Assembly (NCBI RefSeq): GCF_014697125.1
Contig: NZ_JACJRG010000027.1
Location: 16,456 to 80,455, forward strand
DNA: 64,000 nucleotides
Direction: 5' to 3'
Source: Anabaena minutissima FACHB-250
GTDB taxonomy: Bacteria > Cyanobacteriota > Cyanobacteriia > Cyanobacteriales > Nostocaceae
Part shown: positions 44,438 to 53,864 of the stretch, one piece after another
Numbering within the stretch: position 1 is the first letter of the stretch
Layout of the letters: each line of letters begins with the position of its first letter
Made by a program: the position numbers and the translations under genes
Notes under the pieces: model-generated
Told to the model about the DNA's origin: nothing
The model's database searches: none
The model's input: only the letters and a program-made list of their open reading frames with translations

Positions 44438-44562
44438 AAGTTGCTAGACACAGGGTGAATAATTTTTTGTTTTAAAAATTGTCACTAAAAATGCTGATGA
44501 GCAAAACCCATCAGGAATAATCAGGTTGACGTGATTACTTTTAACTACATACGCACTAGGGC

Positions 44563-46058
44563 TTATTTCTTAAAATATCTTAAATTATTACGGTCTTGAT
44601 ATCTAGCAATATAAGCTGTATTGTTCTGCTCTAATCTTGAGAGTAGGTTTCCCGGAAATTCTTTTGGTGAGTATAAAGGACGATACCAAGGTTGGTTATT
44701 AAAGTAATTCTGGATTCCAGGATTGTTAAAACGGCGACCGTGAACAGCGAAAATTGTATTTCGCATAATATCTAGCTCAAAGCCAGTTTTACCAGCTAAA
44801 TCTGCATCGGTGACAGCTCTTTCGGAAAGCCAAAAATAATTGTTAGTAGTTGCTACGTCTGGCTGTTCTGATGGTGGTCTTTCGATATCTGGAGGTAGTT
44901 GAGATTGAGGATTTTCTGGGATGGGTGACGCTGCTACAGGTGTTGTAACAGGAGTAGGAGTTTTGCAATAACTTGGGGTGTGACTGAAGACGTGATATTT
45001 TGGTTAGCTGATGGTTGCGGTGATTTTGTTAATACTTGACCAATAATCACAGAACCACCTATTAACCCGCCTGCAATCAAACTGCCAATCAAAATCGCAT
45101 TCTGATTATTACCTGAAGTTGGCGGCTGATTAGTAGTGGGAATTGTGTTAGGCGTTGGTGTGGTGGATAATGGTTGTGTAACGGGGATGTCTGCTAAGGG
45201 TCTTGTTACTGCTTGAGTCGGTGGTATGGAATTGGCTAAACCTTGCAAAGCCTCTAGCATGGCTTTTGCTGTGGGGAAGCGATCGCGGGGATGGTAGGCG
45301 ATCGCGCGATCAATTACACTGGCTAGAATAGGACTAATATTCTGTACGTAATTACGCCAAATAATTTCACCAGTTTGTGAGTCTGTCTCTAATTGTTGTG
45401 GCTGCATCCCCGTCAACGAATAAATCGCGGTCAGCCCTAAACTATATAAATCACTAGAATAAACTGGTCTACCTGCGGCTTGTTCGCTGGGCATATATCC
45501 AGGTGTACCAATCACAATCGAACTGGTAGGTAACCCTTGTGAATTTACTACTGTCCCCATTGATTCCCGCACTGCACCAAAGTCAATCAGTACAGGTTTC
45601 CCATCTCGATGACGCACCATGATATTATCTGGCTTAATATCACGGTGGACAATTTGCTGGGAGTGGACGTAATCCAGAATAGGTAAGACATTCAGCAATA
45701 TTTCCCGGACTGTATTCTCGCTCAATAAACCATGCTGTTGAACTTTGGCTGTGAGTGTATCCCCTTCCACCCACTCCTGCACTAAATAAAATTGCCCATC
45801 CGCAGAGAAATAAGCATACAATGACGGGATTTGGTCAATTTTTCCGCCCAGTTCTTCTAAAATTGCTGCTTCTCTTTGAAATCGTTCTTGAACTAACTGA
45901 TAAATCTGGGAATTGTTATGAATTGGCCTGAGTTGTTTCACCACACACCGCCGCTTGGACGGCATATAACTATCTTCTGCAAGATAGGTTTCACCAAAGC
46001 CTCCAGTACCCAATGTGCGAATCACTTGATAGCGATCGTTTAACATTTGTATAGTCAT
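44563..46058 (-). pseudogene. Ser/Thr protein kinase 3, with YARHG-type domain, frameshifted
   Basis: The kinase domain is complete from the ATG at 46058 (MTIQMLNDRYQVIRTLGTGGFG) with VVKQLRPIH, HRDIKPDNIM and DFGAVRES, followed by a membrane helix (AILIGSLIAGGLIGGSVIIG). The frame then reads PQVIAKLLLLLQHL and stops at 44934. In the next frame the same bases read KTPTPVTTPVAASP and continue through WLSERAVTDADLAGKTGFEL, FAVHGRRFNNPGIQNYF and WYRPL to a stop at 44563, a YARHG-like extracellular domain. One missing A in the run at 44961-44964 explains it. The kinase half may still be made. Confidence 0.85.
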
Positions 46059-46164
46059 ATTTTACTTTATTTCAACATAATTCGTAACTGGTAGTTAAGA
46101 TGATATCCTTACCAGGTTAAGTTTTAAAATTAGCATTTTTAAATTGATTGTGGTCTAAATCTTC

Positions 46165-46190
46165 AATTACGAATTACGAATTACGAATTA
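46165..46190. repeat. Heptamer repeat GAATTAC
   Basis: About 3.5 head-to-tail copies of GAATTAC touch the 3' end of the GIY-YIG gene, another short tandem repeat tract of the Nostocales type. Confidence 0.8.
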
Positions 46191-46733
46191 TTTTAAATCT
46201 AGTAATCCTGTTTCTTTTAACTTAGGATTGAACCGAATTTGTGCTTTTAACCCACGTAATTCTAAAGCTGCTAGAATTTCTGTTTCTAATCTTCTGGCTG
46301 CATTTTTAATGATTTTCATTTGCGTGAGTTCATCATTAGTGGGTTTTTGATAATTAGCCTCTTCTTCCCGTGTCATTATTGTTTTAACATCAATAGGCTG
46401 CGTCCATGTGGCTTTTTGTTCCCCATTCCCTACGGGGAGACTACCGTTTTCAGCTATCCAAGCCTGCTCAATATTTTCTAAAATTGTCCGACTAGGACGC
46501 TCAATAGTTGCTACTTTCACCCAATAACATTGTTGGGGTTGACGAACTAGATGCTGTCTGAGACTTAAGTAAACATCACGAGAGTAACCAACAAATTGCA
46601 GTTCTCTTTCCTGATTAAAGATGGCATATACTCCAATCTTTCCCTGTAAATCTTCAGGTAATTGACCATTTTCATCAATGTAGGGAATATATTCTAAAGC
46701 TGTGAGGGTAGATAGATTCGTTTCGTTAGTCAT
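46188..46733 (-). CDS. GIY-YIG domain protein
   Basis: The 181 residues contain a GIY-YIG-like core: GKIGVYAIFNQERELQFVGYSRDVYLSLRQHL (in parts: GVYAIFN, FVGYSRDV), here with GVY and FVGY replacing the canonical GIY and YIG. A glutamate in NIEQAWIAENG fits the conserved metal-binding Glu. The C-terminal helical region (IIKNAARRLETEILAALELRG) is unknown. The ATG at 46733 has no strong SD. A role as a small nuclease is plausible but unproven. Confidence 0.8.
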   Translation of the reverse strand: MTNETNLSTLTALEYIPYIDENGQLPEDLQGKIGVYAIFNQERELQFVGYSRDVYLSLRQHLVRQPQQCYWVKVATIERPSRTILENIEQAWIAENGSLPVGNGEQKATWTQPIDVKTIMTREEEANYQKPTNDELTQMKIIKNAARRLETEILAALELRGLKAQIRFNPKLKETGLLDLK

Positions 46734-46844
46734 ACTTAATTCAAGATAGGGAATGGAAAATGGGTAATTGAGACTAGCGGAAGCAGAGGGTTAGAGAAGA
46801 TTTTACCCCATTCCCTATACCCCATTTTCAAAACAGTATTGATT

Positions 46845-47975
46845 TCAACTAGCCTGTGATTGTTGTTGTGTTTGAACTAAATACAAGAGTTCTTGTGTAG
46901 TCAAACTACGTTTTTTTTGGACTGATTCTTCTCGTACTGCATCTAAAAGAGATTGGGTGTCTTTAGGGTTGAGAATAATGCCGTGTTGCTGCAATATGCT
47001 AGATAAAAGATGTTTACCAGAATGCTTACCAATGACTAAACGGCGAGAATTACCTACTTCTTCTGGTGCAAATGGCTCGTAAGTGTTGGGGTTTTGCAGT
47101 ACCCCGTGAGCATGAATACCTGATTCATGAGCGAAGTTATTTGCTCCCACTACGGCTTTCCAAGGTGGTAAATCATAACCAGATGCAGATGCTACCAGTC
47201 GAGACATTTCTATTAATCGTCGTGTGTCAATATTTAAATCATAGTGATACAAGTGTTTCAGAGCCATCACAACTTCTTCTAAAGCTGCATTCCCAGCCCT
47301 TTCACCTAAACCATTAACTGTAGTATTTATTGATAAAGCACCTGCTTTGATGCCAGCTAAAGCGTTGGCTGTTGCCAAACCAAAATCATTGTGAGTGTGC
47401 ATTTCTATGGGTATAGCCAAAGATGTTACTAGTTGTTTAATTTTGGCGTAAGTTGTAAAAGGTTCGAGAATGCCTACTGTGTCACAATAGCGAAACCGTG
47501 ATGCACCCCATTCTTGGGCAGATAACACTACGTCTAGAAGGAAATTTTCTTCGGCTCTGGAAGAGTCTTCTCCCCCTACGGAGACAAAAAGACCTTGATC
47601 AAGGGCAAAATTTACACTATCTTTGAGTTTTTGTAGCACTAATTGCCATTGCCCTTGAAATTTGGCGTTAATTTGGATTGCAGAGACGGGAATTGATATA
47701 TGTACGCGTTGTAACCCACAAGCTATGCAAGCTTGAATATCGGAAATTACAGCTCGATTCCAACCCAATAACTTGGCTTGTAAACCTAACTCACAAATTG
47801 CGGCTATGGCATTCTGTTCCGCCTGACCCATAGCCGGAATGCCTACTTCAATTTCATCAACGCCAATTGTATCCAGAAATGTGGCGATCGCTATTTTTTC
47901 TTCTAAGTTAAAAACAACACTAGCTGCTTGCTCACCATCACGTAATGTAGTGTCATTAATCAAAACTGGGTTCAT
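46845..47975 (-). CDS. nifV: Homocitrate synthase
   Basis: NifV condenses acetyl-CoA with 2-oxoglutarate to form homocitrate, a ligand of the nitrogenase iron-molybdenum cofactor. The 376 residues have the alpha-isopropylmalate synthase fold: LINDTTLRDGEQAASVVF (metal-binding Asp and Arg), EVGIPAMG, HTHNDFGLATANA (metal-binding His pair) and TVNGLGERAGNAALEEV. FAHESGIHAHGVL follows. The size and the lack of a regulatory C-terminal domain fit NifV and not LeuA. No other nif gene is nearby, but orphan nifV copies are known in Nostoc. Confidence 0.93.
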   Translation of the reverse strand: MNPVLINDTTLRDGEQAASVVFNLEEKIAIATFLDTIGVDEIEVGIPAMGQAEQNAIAAICELGLQAKLLGWNRAVISDIQACIACGLQRVHISIPVSAIQINAKFQGQWQLVLQKLKDSVNFALDQGLFVSVGGEDSSRAEENFLLDVVLSAQEWGASRFRYCDTVGILEPFTTYAKIKQLVTSLAIPIEMHTHNDFGLATANALAGIKAGALSINTTVNGLGERAGNAALEEVVMALKHLYHYDLNIDTRRLIEMSRLVASASGYDLPPWKAVVGANNFAHESGIHAHGVLQNPNTYEPFAPEEVGNSRRLVIGKHSGKHLLSSILQQHGIILNPKDTQSLLDAVREESVQKKRSLTTQELLYLVQTQQQSQAS

Positions 47976-48455
47976 TTTTATGGGTGATGACTGTTAAATA
48001 TTTATAGTAATTGATTATGCCTGTCAGTGTTACCGATTATGAAAAGATTATTATACTCAGCATTACTATAAATACTTAGCCAATGTTATTAGTAAATTAA
48101 CTCTATATTGTTTCTGGAATATCATAGAAATTTTACTGATTTATTAACTGCGATCGCTCCCAACAAATTACTACATTCAAGTTATTTTTTACCTATTTAT
48201 TTTATCTGTATAAATTCGTTTATTTCTTGTCTAATTGGCTGGCGATCGCCTATCTATTATTATGTATCAAGCCTAACAAAATGATATAGGACTAGTATTT
48301 GATTTTTTTTAGTGTTGGTACTAGCCTGCACTTGCGTTTAAAAACTCAAGATAACTCCCAAAGGCTTCTTCCCATCTCCCCAATTCCCCACTCCCCACGA
48401 TCTATTCTCTAAATTCAAAAATCAAACCGGATTTCCATATTTATAACCTACCCAC
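47976..48455. other. Spacer between nifV and the PsiE-like gene
   Basis: The 480 bases are AT-rich with two GCGATCGC octamers (48150-48157 and 48242-48249). The nifV promoter should lie in the right part near 48000-48100. I see no gene. Confidence 0.6.
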
Positions 48456-48959
48456 TTAATCAGCATTAATTGAGGTATTCGACAATAAGTCTGTATCATC
48501 TGCTGATATTTCTGCGTTGGTAATCCTGACATGATGAAAAAATCCAGATATCCAGGGTAAAGCTATGAGAATTGCTGTTAAAACTAACAAAAATAAGGAG
48601 ATACCAAAAATTTGGTCACGGGGAATCTCTAGCACTCCTCGCAGAATTACTTCCCGTAAAGCAGAAACTATGGTAATTTCTGCGGCTGCACCTACTGAAA
48701 TTTTTTGTGTTTGTAAATAGTCAATTAATAAGCGAAACAACTCTACCAAAATCAAAATAAACAAAATATCCGATGTTACTTCCCGTAAATCTAATGGGTG
48801 TAAAAAAGATAAAAACATATCACCCAAACGGATGAACATAACGCAAAATAAGCCTACACAAAGAGAAATAATAATAATATCTTGAAAAACTTCTAGATTA
48901 GTGACAATTGTTGCTCTATTAAACCAGGTATTTAACTTGGTGATGATCCGTTTTGGCAT
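48456..48959 (-). CDS. PsiE-like membrane protein
   Basis: This 167-residue protein has four membrane helices with the layout of the phosphate-starvation-inducible PsiE family: FQDIIIISLCVGLFCVMFIRL, SDILFILILVELFRLLIDYL, AAEITIVSALREVILRGVLEI and FGISLFLLVLTAILIALPW. VELFR and ALREVI are family marks. The biochemical role is not known. It stands alone; the start ATG at 48959 follows GGAGACA. Confidence 0.85.
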   Translation of the reverse strand: MPKRIITKLNTWFNRATIVTNLEVFQDIIIISLCVGLFCVMFIRLGDMFLSFLHPLDLREVTSDILFILILVELFRLLIDYLQTQKISVGAAAEITIVSALREVILRGVLEIPRDQIFGISLFLLVLTAILIALPWISGFFHHVRITNAEISADDTDLLSNTSINAD

Positions 48960-49216
48960 ATTGTCTCCAGGATATTTTGAGTTCTATTTTTCCATGATAG
49001 ACAATTAAATAAATAAAATTATCATAATTTAATTGGTTTTTATAATTTCCCTAACAATCTAAAATCATGAAGATTTACTCATCTTAAATGTATGCAAATT
49101 CACTTTTTATGCGTCTAATTTATAAAATATAGGAATCTTATTTGATTTTTGAAAAACATTAAGAGAAAATACGTGTGAGGATATAGGACTCATCTTTGAT
49201 TTTTGAAATACGCGTA

Positions 49217-49246
49217 GGGTGTGTTAGCGTCAGCGTAACGCACCTT
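49217..49246. repeat. Dispersed palindrome, GGTGTGTTAGCG family
   Basis: AGGGTGTGTTAGCG pairs with CGTAACGCACCTT imperfectly. It is related to the hairpin at 4652-4682. Confidence 0.7.
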
Positions 49247-49346
49247 CCCCAAGGCCTTTGGTGCTGAGATTTTTTTATAAATCAATCAGATTCCTATAGA
49301 TATAGGTTTGTAGCCCAGTCAGCAAATACAAACGGAAAATGTTTCT

Positions 49347-49922
49347 ATGACAGCACTTACATTGAATCTCAATTCTGTAATTAAACTGACAAGAGAGCAG
49401 TTTTATCAGTTGTGTGCAGAAAACCCCGATTTAAAATTAGAACGCAATGCCCAGGGAGAGTTAATTATAATGCCACCGACGGGAGGAGAAACAGGGAGAA
49501 GTAATGTTAATTTAATTCTGCAAGTAGCATCATGGAACGAACAAAATCAACTTGGCGAAGTTTTTGATTCATCTACTGGATTTACTTTACCAAATGGTGC
49601 TGACCGTTCTCCTGATGTTTCTTGGGTGGAAAAATCCCGTTGGGAGGTTTTGACTAAAGAACAAAGAGAGAAGTTTTTGCCTCTGTGTCCTGATTTTGCC
49701 ATTGAAATTATGTCACCATCTGACACTTTGAAAAAAGTTCAAGACAAAATGGATGAATATAGATCAAATGGGTGTCGTTTAGGTTGGTTGATCAATAGAA
49801 AAAGGCAGGAAGTAGAAATTTATCGCCCAGGACAAGCAGTGGAAGTATTAAAATTACCTCCAACTCTTTCTGGGGAGAATACTTTACCTGGATTTGTACT
49901 CAATTTACAAAAAATTTGGTAA
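49347..49922 (+). CDS. Uma2-family (DUF820) nuclease-like protein
   Basis: The 191 residues have the PD-(D/E)XK-like arrangement of the Uma2 family, which is greatly expanded in cyanobacteria: MPPTGGETGRSN, GADRSPDVSWVEKSRW, PDFAIEIMSPSDTL and KMDEYRSNGCRLGWLI. The Asp of SPDVSW, and the Glu of IEIMSPSD are the usual catalytic positions. Its role is unknown. It begins at an ATG preceded by GGAAAATG. Confidence 0.92.
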   Translation: MTALTLNLNSVIKLTREQFYQLCAENPDLKLERNAQGELIIMPPTGGETGRSNVNLILQVASWNEQNQLGEVFDSSTGFTLPNGADRSPDVSWVEKSRWEVLTKEQREKFLPLCPDFAIEIMSPSDTLKKVQDKMDEYRSNGCRLGWLINRKRQEVEIYRPGQAVEVLKLPPTLSGENTLPGFVLNLQKIW

Positions 49923-50117
49923 AAATGCGTAGTGAGAACTTCAGTCTTCATCTCAACTAAGTAAGTCTGTGCAATAAAACCAAACTGTGTGAGGAAGAGT
50001 AAATAAGGCTCAAACTCTTTCTCCCCCTGCTCTCTGTCCCTGTCTTATTCCAACAATAATTATTTACGCCGACCTACTTATTTCTTAGTTCAATTAATGA
50101 TTCTCGTTTTACAAAAA

Positions 50118-50609
50118 TTACAATTGATACGACGCAGTCAAAGCTACAGCCAGACCATCCGCCGCATCATCAGGCTTGGGAATCTCTTCTAAATCCAACT
50201 CCCGTGCTACTGCTTCTTGCACTTCTGATTTATCAGCATTGCCATAGCCAGTCAAAGCTTGTTTAATTTGAGCAGGGGTAAATTCTACATAGGGTAGATG
50301 ATGCTGCGCCAAGGCTAACATAACTACGCCTCTGGCCTGTGCCACTAGGATAGTGCTTGACATACGATAGAAGAACAGTTTTTCAATTGCCACCAAATCT
50401 GGCTGCAAATGATCAATCAGGGTATGTAAATCATCGAACAAGGTACATAGGCGTTCTCCTGTATCTATGCCTGCCGAAGTTCTAATTACCCCGAAATCCA
50501 AGACGCTGACTGTTGTATCTTGTATACTAGTTGGGCTTTTTGTACAGGTAATTGCCCCAAATCCTAAAATTGCTAGTCCGGGATCTAATCCTAAAATGCG
50601 TTTTTCCAT
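50118..50609 (-). CDS. ruvC: Crossover junction endodeoxyribonuclease RuvC
   Basis: RuvC cuts Holliday junctions made during recombination. The 163 residues show the RNase H-like active site: D9 in LGLDPG, a Glu in VAIEKLFFY, and the paired aspartates of KPDDAADGLAVALT. YGNADKSEVQ is the DNA-binding loop. The length is normal. The ATG at 50609 gives MEKRILGLDPG. Confidence 0.95.
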   Translation of the reverse strand: MEKRILGLDPGLAILGFGAITCTKSPTSIQDTTVSVLDFGVIRTSAGIDTGERLCTLFDDLHTLIDHLQPDLVAIEKLFFYRMSSTILVAQARGVVMLALAQHHLPYVEFTPAQIKQALTGYGNADKSEVQEAVARELDLEEIPKPDDAADGLAVALTASYQL

Positions 50610-50767
50610 GAAAGTTTATGCAACCAAGCCAAATTATTTGGCAACTTTGACGATCTGCCCTTAGTGTAAATGCAACGGGAAAGTTCCATAACTTCATACT
50701 TGGTGTTAAAACCAGTTAGTGTACATTTTCTGTTAATTATTGTTTGTACCACTGTTCCGAATCAGGT

Positions 50768-52138
50768 ATGTCAATAGGTTTTCTCAGACAAGCCCTCCAC
50801 AGACTGCAAAAACAATCACGCAGTCGAACTTCCCATCGGGTGAACCAGTGGTTTAAATGGTTATCTCCTGGACTGTCGATCAAACGATGGTTGCTGATTA
50901 GTGTTGGGGGTGTACTGCTGACAATTTTGGGGTTGGCTATTTGGATCAAGCTGACCCCCATTTTTTTGATATTGGAATTGCTTAAGGGATTTTTGAGTGC
51001 GATCGCCAACATTTTACCCAACTATGTCAGCGGCCCTCTAGTTATACTTTTTGGTTTGTTATTGGTGCTTTGGGGACAAACTCGCACTGTGGGTTCAATT
51101 ACTCAGGTGCTAAGGCCAGATGGCGAAGAAGAACTTATTGATGTACTTTTAGCCCATCGCCGATTGTACCGAGGCCCGAAAATAGTTGTGATTGGTGGCG
51201 GTACAGGACTATCTAATTTACTCAGGGGATTAAAAACCTACAGTGCTAATATTACCGCTATTGTCACCGTCGCTGATGATGGTGGCTCTTCTGGTAGACT
51301 GCGCCAAGAGTTTGGAGTTTTACCACCAGGAGATATTCGCAATTGTCTAGCAGCCCTCGCAGATGAAGAAAAATTATTAACAGAATTATTTCAATATCGT
51401 TTTCGGGCTGGCGATGGGTTGACTGGGCATAGTTTTGGCAACTTGTTTCTCACCGCCATGAGTGAGATCACTGGGGACTTAGAAAGGGCTGTGGCTGCTA
51501 GTTCTAAAGTGCTGGCGGTGCGAGGGCAAGTTTTACCTGCTACTTTAAGTGACGTTCGTCTGTGGGCAGAATTAGCTGATGGTCGCCGCATCGAGGGCGA
51601 GTCTAATATTCCCAAAGCTGCGGGTAAAATTGTCAAGATTGGTTGCGTTCCTGATAACCCTCCAGCTTTACCAGCCGCTATTAAAGCTATCAAAGAAGCT
51701 GACTACATTATTATTGGCCCTGGTAGCCTTTATACCAGCTTGATTCCTAATTTGTTAGTCACGGGAATTGCTGATGCGATCGCTCAAACTGAAGTCCCCC
51801 GCATCTATATTTGCAATATCATGACCCAACCAGGCGAAACTCAAGGATATAGTGTTGCTGACCACATTCAGTCTATTGATGCTGCTTGTGGGCAAAGACG
51901 GCTATTTGATGCGGTATTAGTCCACAAAAAATCCCCCTCAGCCAAATCGCTCATCCGTTATGCTCAACAAAATTCTCACCCTGTTTTCTTAGATAGAGAA
52001 GCTGTATCCCAACTAGGGCGAAGAATTGTTTTAGCGAATATTCTGTATGAAGATGAAATCGGCTGCGTGCGCCACAATCCCCAGAAGCTCGCAAAAGTCC
52101 TATTAAAGTGGTACGGTGGCGCGCATCATGGAAAATAA
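50768..52138 (+). CDS. YvcK/CofD-like gluconeogenesis factor with N-terminal membrane anchor
   Basis: This 456-residue protein has the YvcK fold: IVVIGGGTGLSNLLRGLKTY, VTVADDGGSSGRLRQEFG, PPGDIRNCLAALAD and GHSFGNLFLTAM, which bind UDP-sugar-like ligands. I start at ATG 50768 (MSIGFLRQALH); the frame is open to a TTG at 50744. Unlike Bacillus YvcK, it has two hydrophobic segments at residues 40-65 and 75-105, as in cyanobacterial members. The role in carbon flux or cell shape is inferred from the family. It precedes tsaE in the same direction. Confidence 0.9.
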   Translation: MSIGFLRQALHRLQKQSRSRTSHRVNQWFKWLSPGLSIKRWLLISVGGVLLTILGLAIWIKLTPIFLILELLKGFLSAIANILPNYVSGPLVILFGLLLVLWGQTRTVGSITQVLRPDGEEELIDVLLAHRRLYRGPKIVVIGGGTGLSNLLRGLKTYSANITAIVTVADDGGSSGRLRQEFGVLPPGDIRNCLAALADEEKLLTELFQYRFRAGDGLTGHSFGNLFLTAMSEITGDLERAVAASSKVLAVRGQVLPATLSDVRLWAELADGRRIEGESNIPKAAGKIVKIGCVPDNPPALPAAIKAIKEADYIIIGPGSLYTSLIPNLLVTGIADAIAQTEVPRIYICNIMTQPGETQGYSVADHIQSIDAACGQRRLFDAVLVHKKSPSAKSLIRYAQQNSHPVFLDREAVSQLGRRIVLANILYEDEIGCVRHNPQKLAKVLLKWYGGAHHGK

Positions 52139-52202
52139 TAAATAGTCCACAGTCAAAAGTCTATAGTCAGAATACCTAATGACCATTGACCATTGACTAA
52201 TT

Positions 52203-52658
52203 ATGAAAATTTTACTCAAAGATGCAGACGCAACGCTCAACTTAGGTATCAAGCTGGGGCAAACTCTGATTCCTGGGAGCGTCATCTTACTAGAAGGTGA
52301 TTTAGGTGCTGGTAAAACTACATTGGTACAAGGGATTGGACAAGGTTTAGGCATCACTGACCCTATTGTTAGTCCTACATTCACCCTGATTAATGAATAT
52401 TCCGAAGGACGCTTACCCCTTTACCATCTTGATTTGTACCGCTTAGAGCCACAAGAGGTTTCAGGATTAAACTTAGAAATTTACTGGGAAGGTGTTGAGG
52501 TGACTCCCGGTATTGTAGCGATTGAGTGGGCAGAACGAATGCCCTACAAGCCAACTAGTTATCTCCAGGTGCATTTGACTTATGGGGATGAAGGCACTCG
52601 TCAAGCCGAAATTACACCCTTCAATTGCACTATCAACGACTTGATTGCTAATTTGTGA
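52203..52658 (+). CDS. tsaE: tRNA threonylcarbamoyladenosine biosynthesis ATPase TsaE
   Basis: TsaE supports the TsaB-TsaD complex that modifies A37 of ANN-decoding tRNAs. The 151 residues show the P-loop LEGDLGAGKTTLVQGIGQGLG, then SPTFTLINEYSEG, LYHLDLYRL and AIEWAERMP. The length is normal. Between it and the yvcK-type gene there is a TGACCAT heptamer tract (52181-52196). Confidence 0.95.
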   Translation: MKILLKDADATLNLGIKLGQTLIPGSVILLEGDLGAGKTTLVQGIGQGLGITDPIVSPTFTLINEYSEGRLPLYHLDLYRLEPQEVSGLNLEIYWEGVEVTPGIVAIEWAERMPYKPTSYLQVHLTYGDEGTRQAEITPFNCTINDLIANL

Positions 52659-52810
52659 AAAGCTTTTGTTAAATTTTGGTAAAAAGCTGCCAATACTTCA
52701 GTAATGTCAGGGTTGCTCATCAAAGACCGTGCATGAGGATAAATCAACAATTCACCCTCCAATACATCGGTATTTTTTTGATTTACCAGCACTAACAGCA
52801 TGATTACCAA
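52601..52810 (-). CDS. Small uncertain protein overlapping the tsaE 3' end
   Basis: A 69-codon frame on the minus strand overlaps the last 58 bases of tsaE. It reads VLEGELLIYPHARSLMSNPD and ITEVLAAFYQNLTKAFHKLA, which looks protein-like, but has only TTG or an internal ATG as start and no ribosome site. It may be the 3' remnant of a gene. I do not recognise it. Confidence 0.25.
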   Translation of the reverse strand: MVIMLLVLVNQKNTDVLEGELLIYPHARSLMSNPDITEVLAAFYQNLTKAFHKLAIKSLIVQLKGVISA

Positions 52811-53864
52811 TCAACTTTAATTAAGACACGACAAAATATTTAGTGATAGTCGAGGGAGAATTCCCGGCTCGTTCTATCTACCACTACCACGCTCATCTAA
52901 AAAATTAGTTACCATAATTTTGTTCTTTATTCAAAAATCGCTGAAATATTCTTCACTAGCACATTTGGTGTATTTACCATCTACTCAGTTGTTGTCTGAG
53001 ATCAACTAAATTGCGTATGATCGCGGTCATTCTGGCAGTAGTTGGATAAAAATTTAACTTGCTTTGTTTCAGAAATGCTTTTTCCGATGCTATGTAGGAA
53101 GCAGTGAGATTTTTTTAATACCTGCTTTTTAAGCAAATTAAACTAACATGAAAACTGACATAAACTTGTCCTTAAGTGGATAATTTTGTTGTTTAGTTTT
53201 TTAGAAGACCTCGGTTCACTGGTTGATACTGGTAAAAATTCTGCGTCTTCTGCACTACGGTTGTTACTGTTAGCCCATTCTTAAAAATCTCTGTAAACTG
53301 GCTCTGGACTTGACTTGACTTCAACGAATGTATATTTATCGTTTCTCGTCGTGTTTTACTAAGTAATGCTAAGATTCTCAACCACAGCATTACCGGTCAC
53401 AGTTAGCAATCAGAGAACAGAAATCGGTTTTAAGCAGGTACAAAATAAGCACTTATAAAATTTTTGTATGTATAAAACATATTTTTCACAGAAATTCGCC
53501 CGTTTACTTAACCCTATTTTTCTCTACAGTTATTTGCTAAAACATCCGGATAGTTGAACGCAAAAAAGCTAATGGGGTGAAATTCAGTCATGATTAATTT
53601 CTGTATTAGCTGTCTAACCTGTCTTCGCACTTAAGTATTCCCAAATTCAATTCAGGATCTCTACCGATAAAGTTACTAATTGTTAATTTATGAGATAAAC
53701 TGATTTAGCTTCTCTGCTGTGACAAGATATACTTATATTTGACTATAGACAGATGAAAACAACAGTAATTTGATATAAGAGAAAGACTATTTATCCGATT
53801 CCTCGGATAAATAGTCTTGAATTTGCCAATAAAGATTTTCCCTAAAGATTTTTACGTAAAAATA
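52811..53864. other. Gene-free 1.05-kb spacer
   Basis: I find no convincing gene in these 1054 bases. The only clear structure is the hairpin at 53783-53818. Confidence 0.6.
53783..53818. terminator. 16-bp perfect hairpin downstream of the patatin gene
   Basis: AAGACTATTTATCCGA pairs perfectly with the complement around a TTCC loop. It is 47 bases beyond the patatin stop on the minus strand, followed there by TCTCTTATA, so it is a probable terminator for that gene. Confidence 0.7.
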
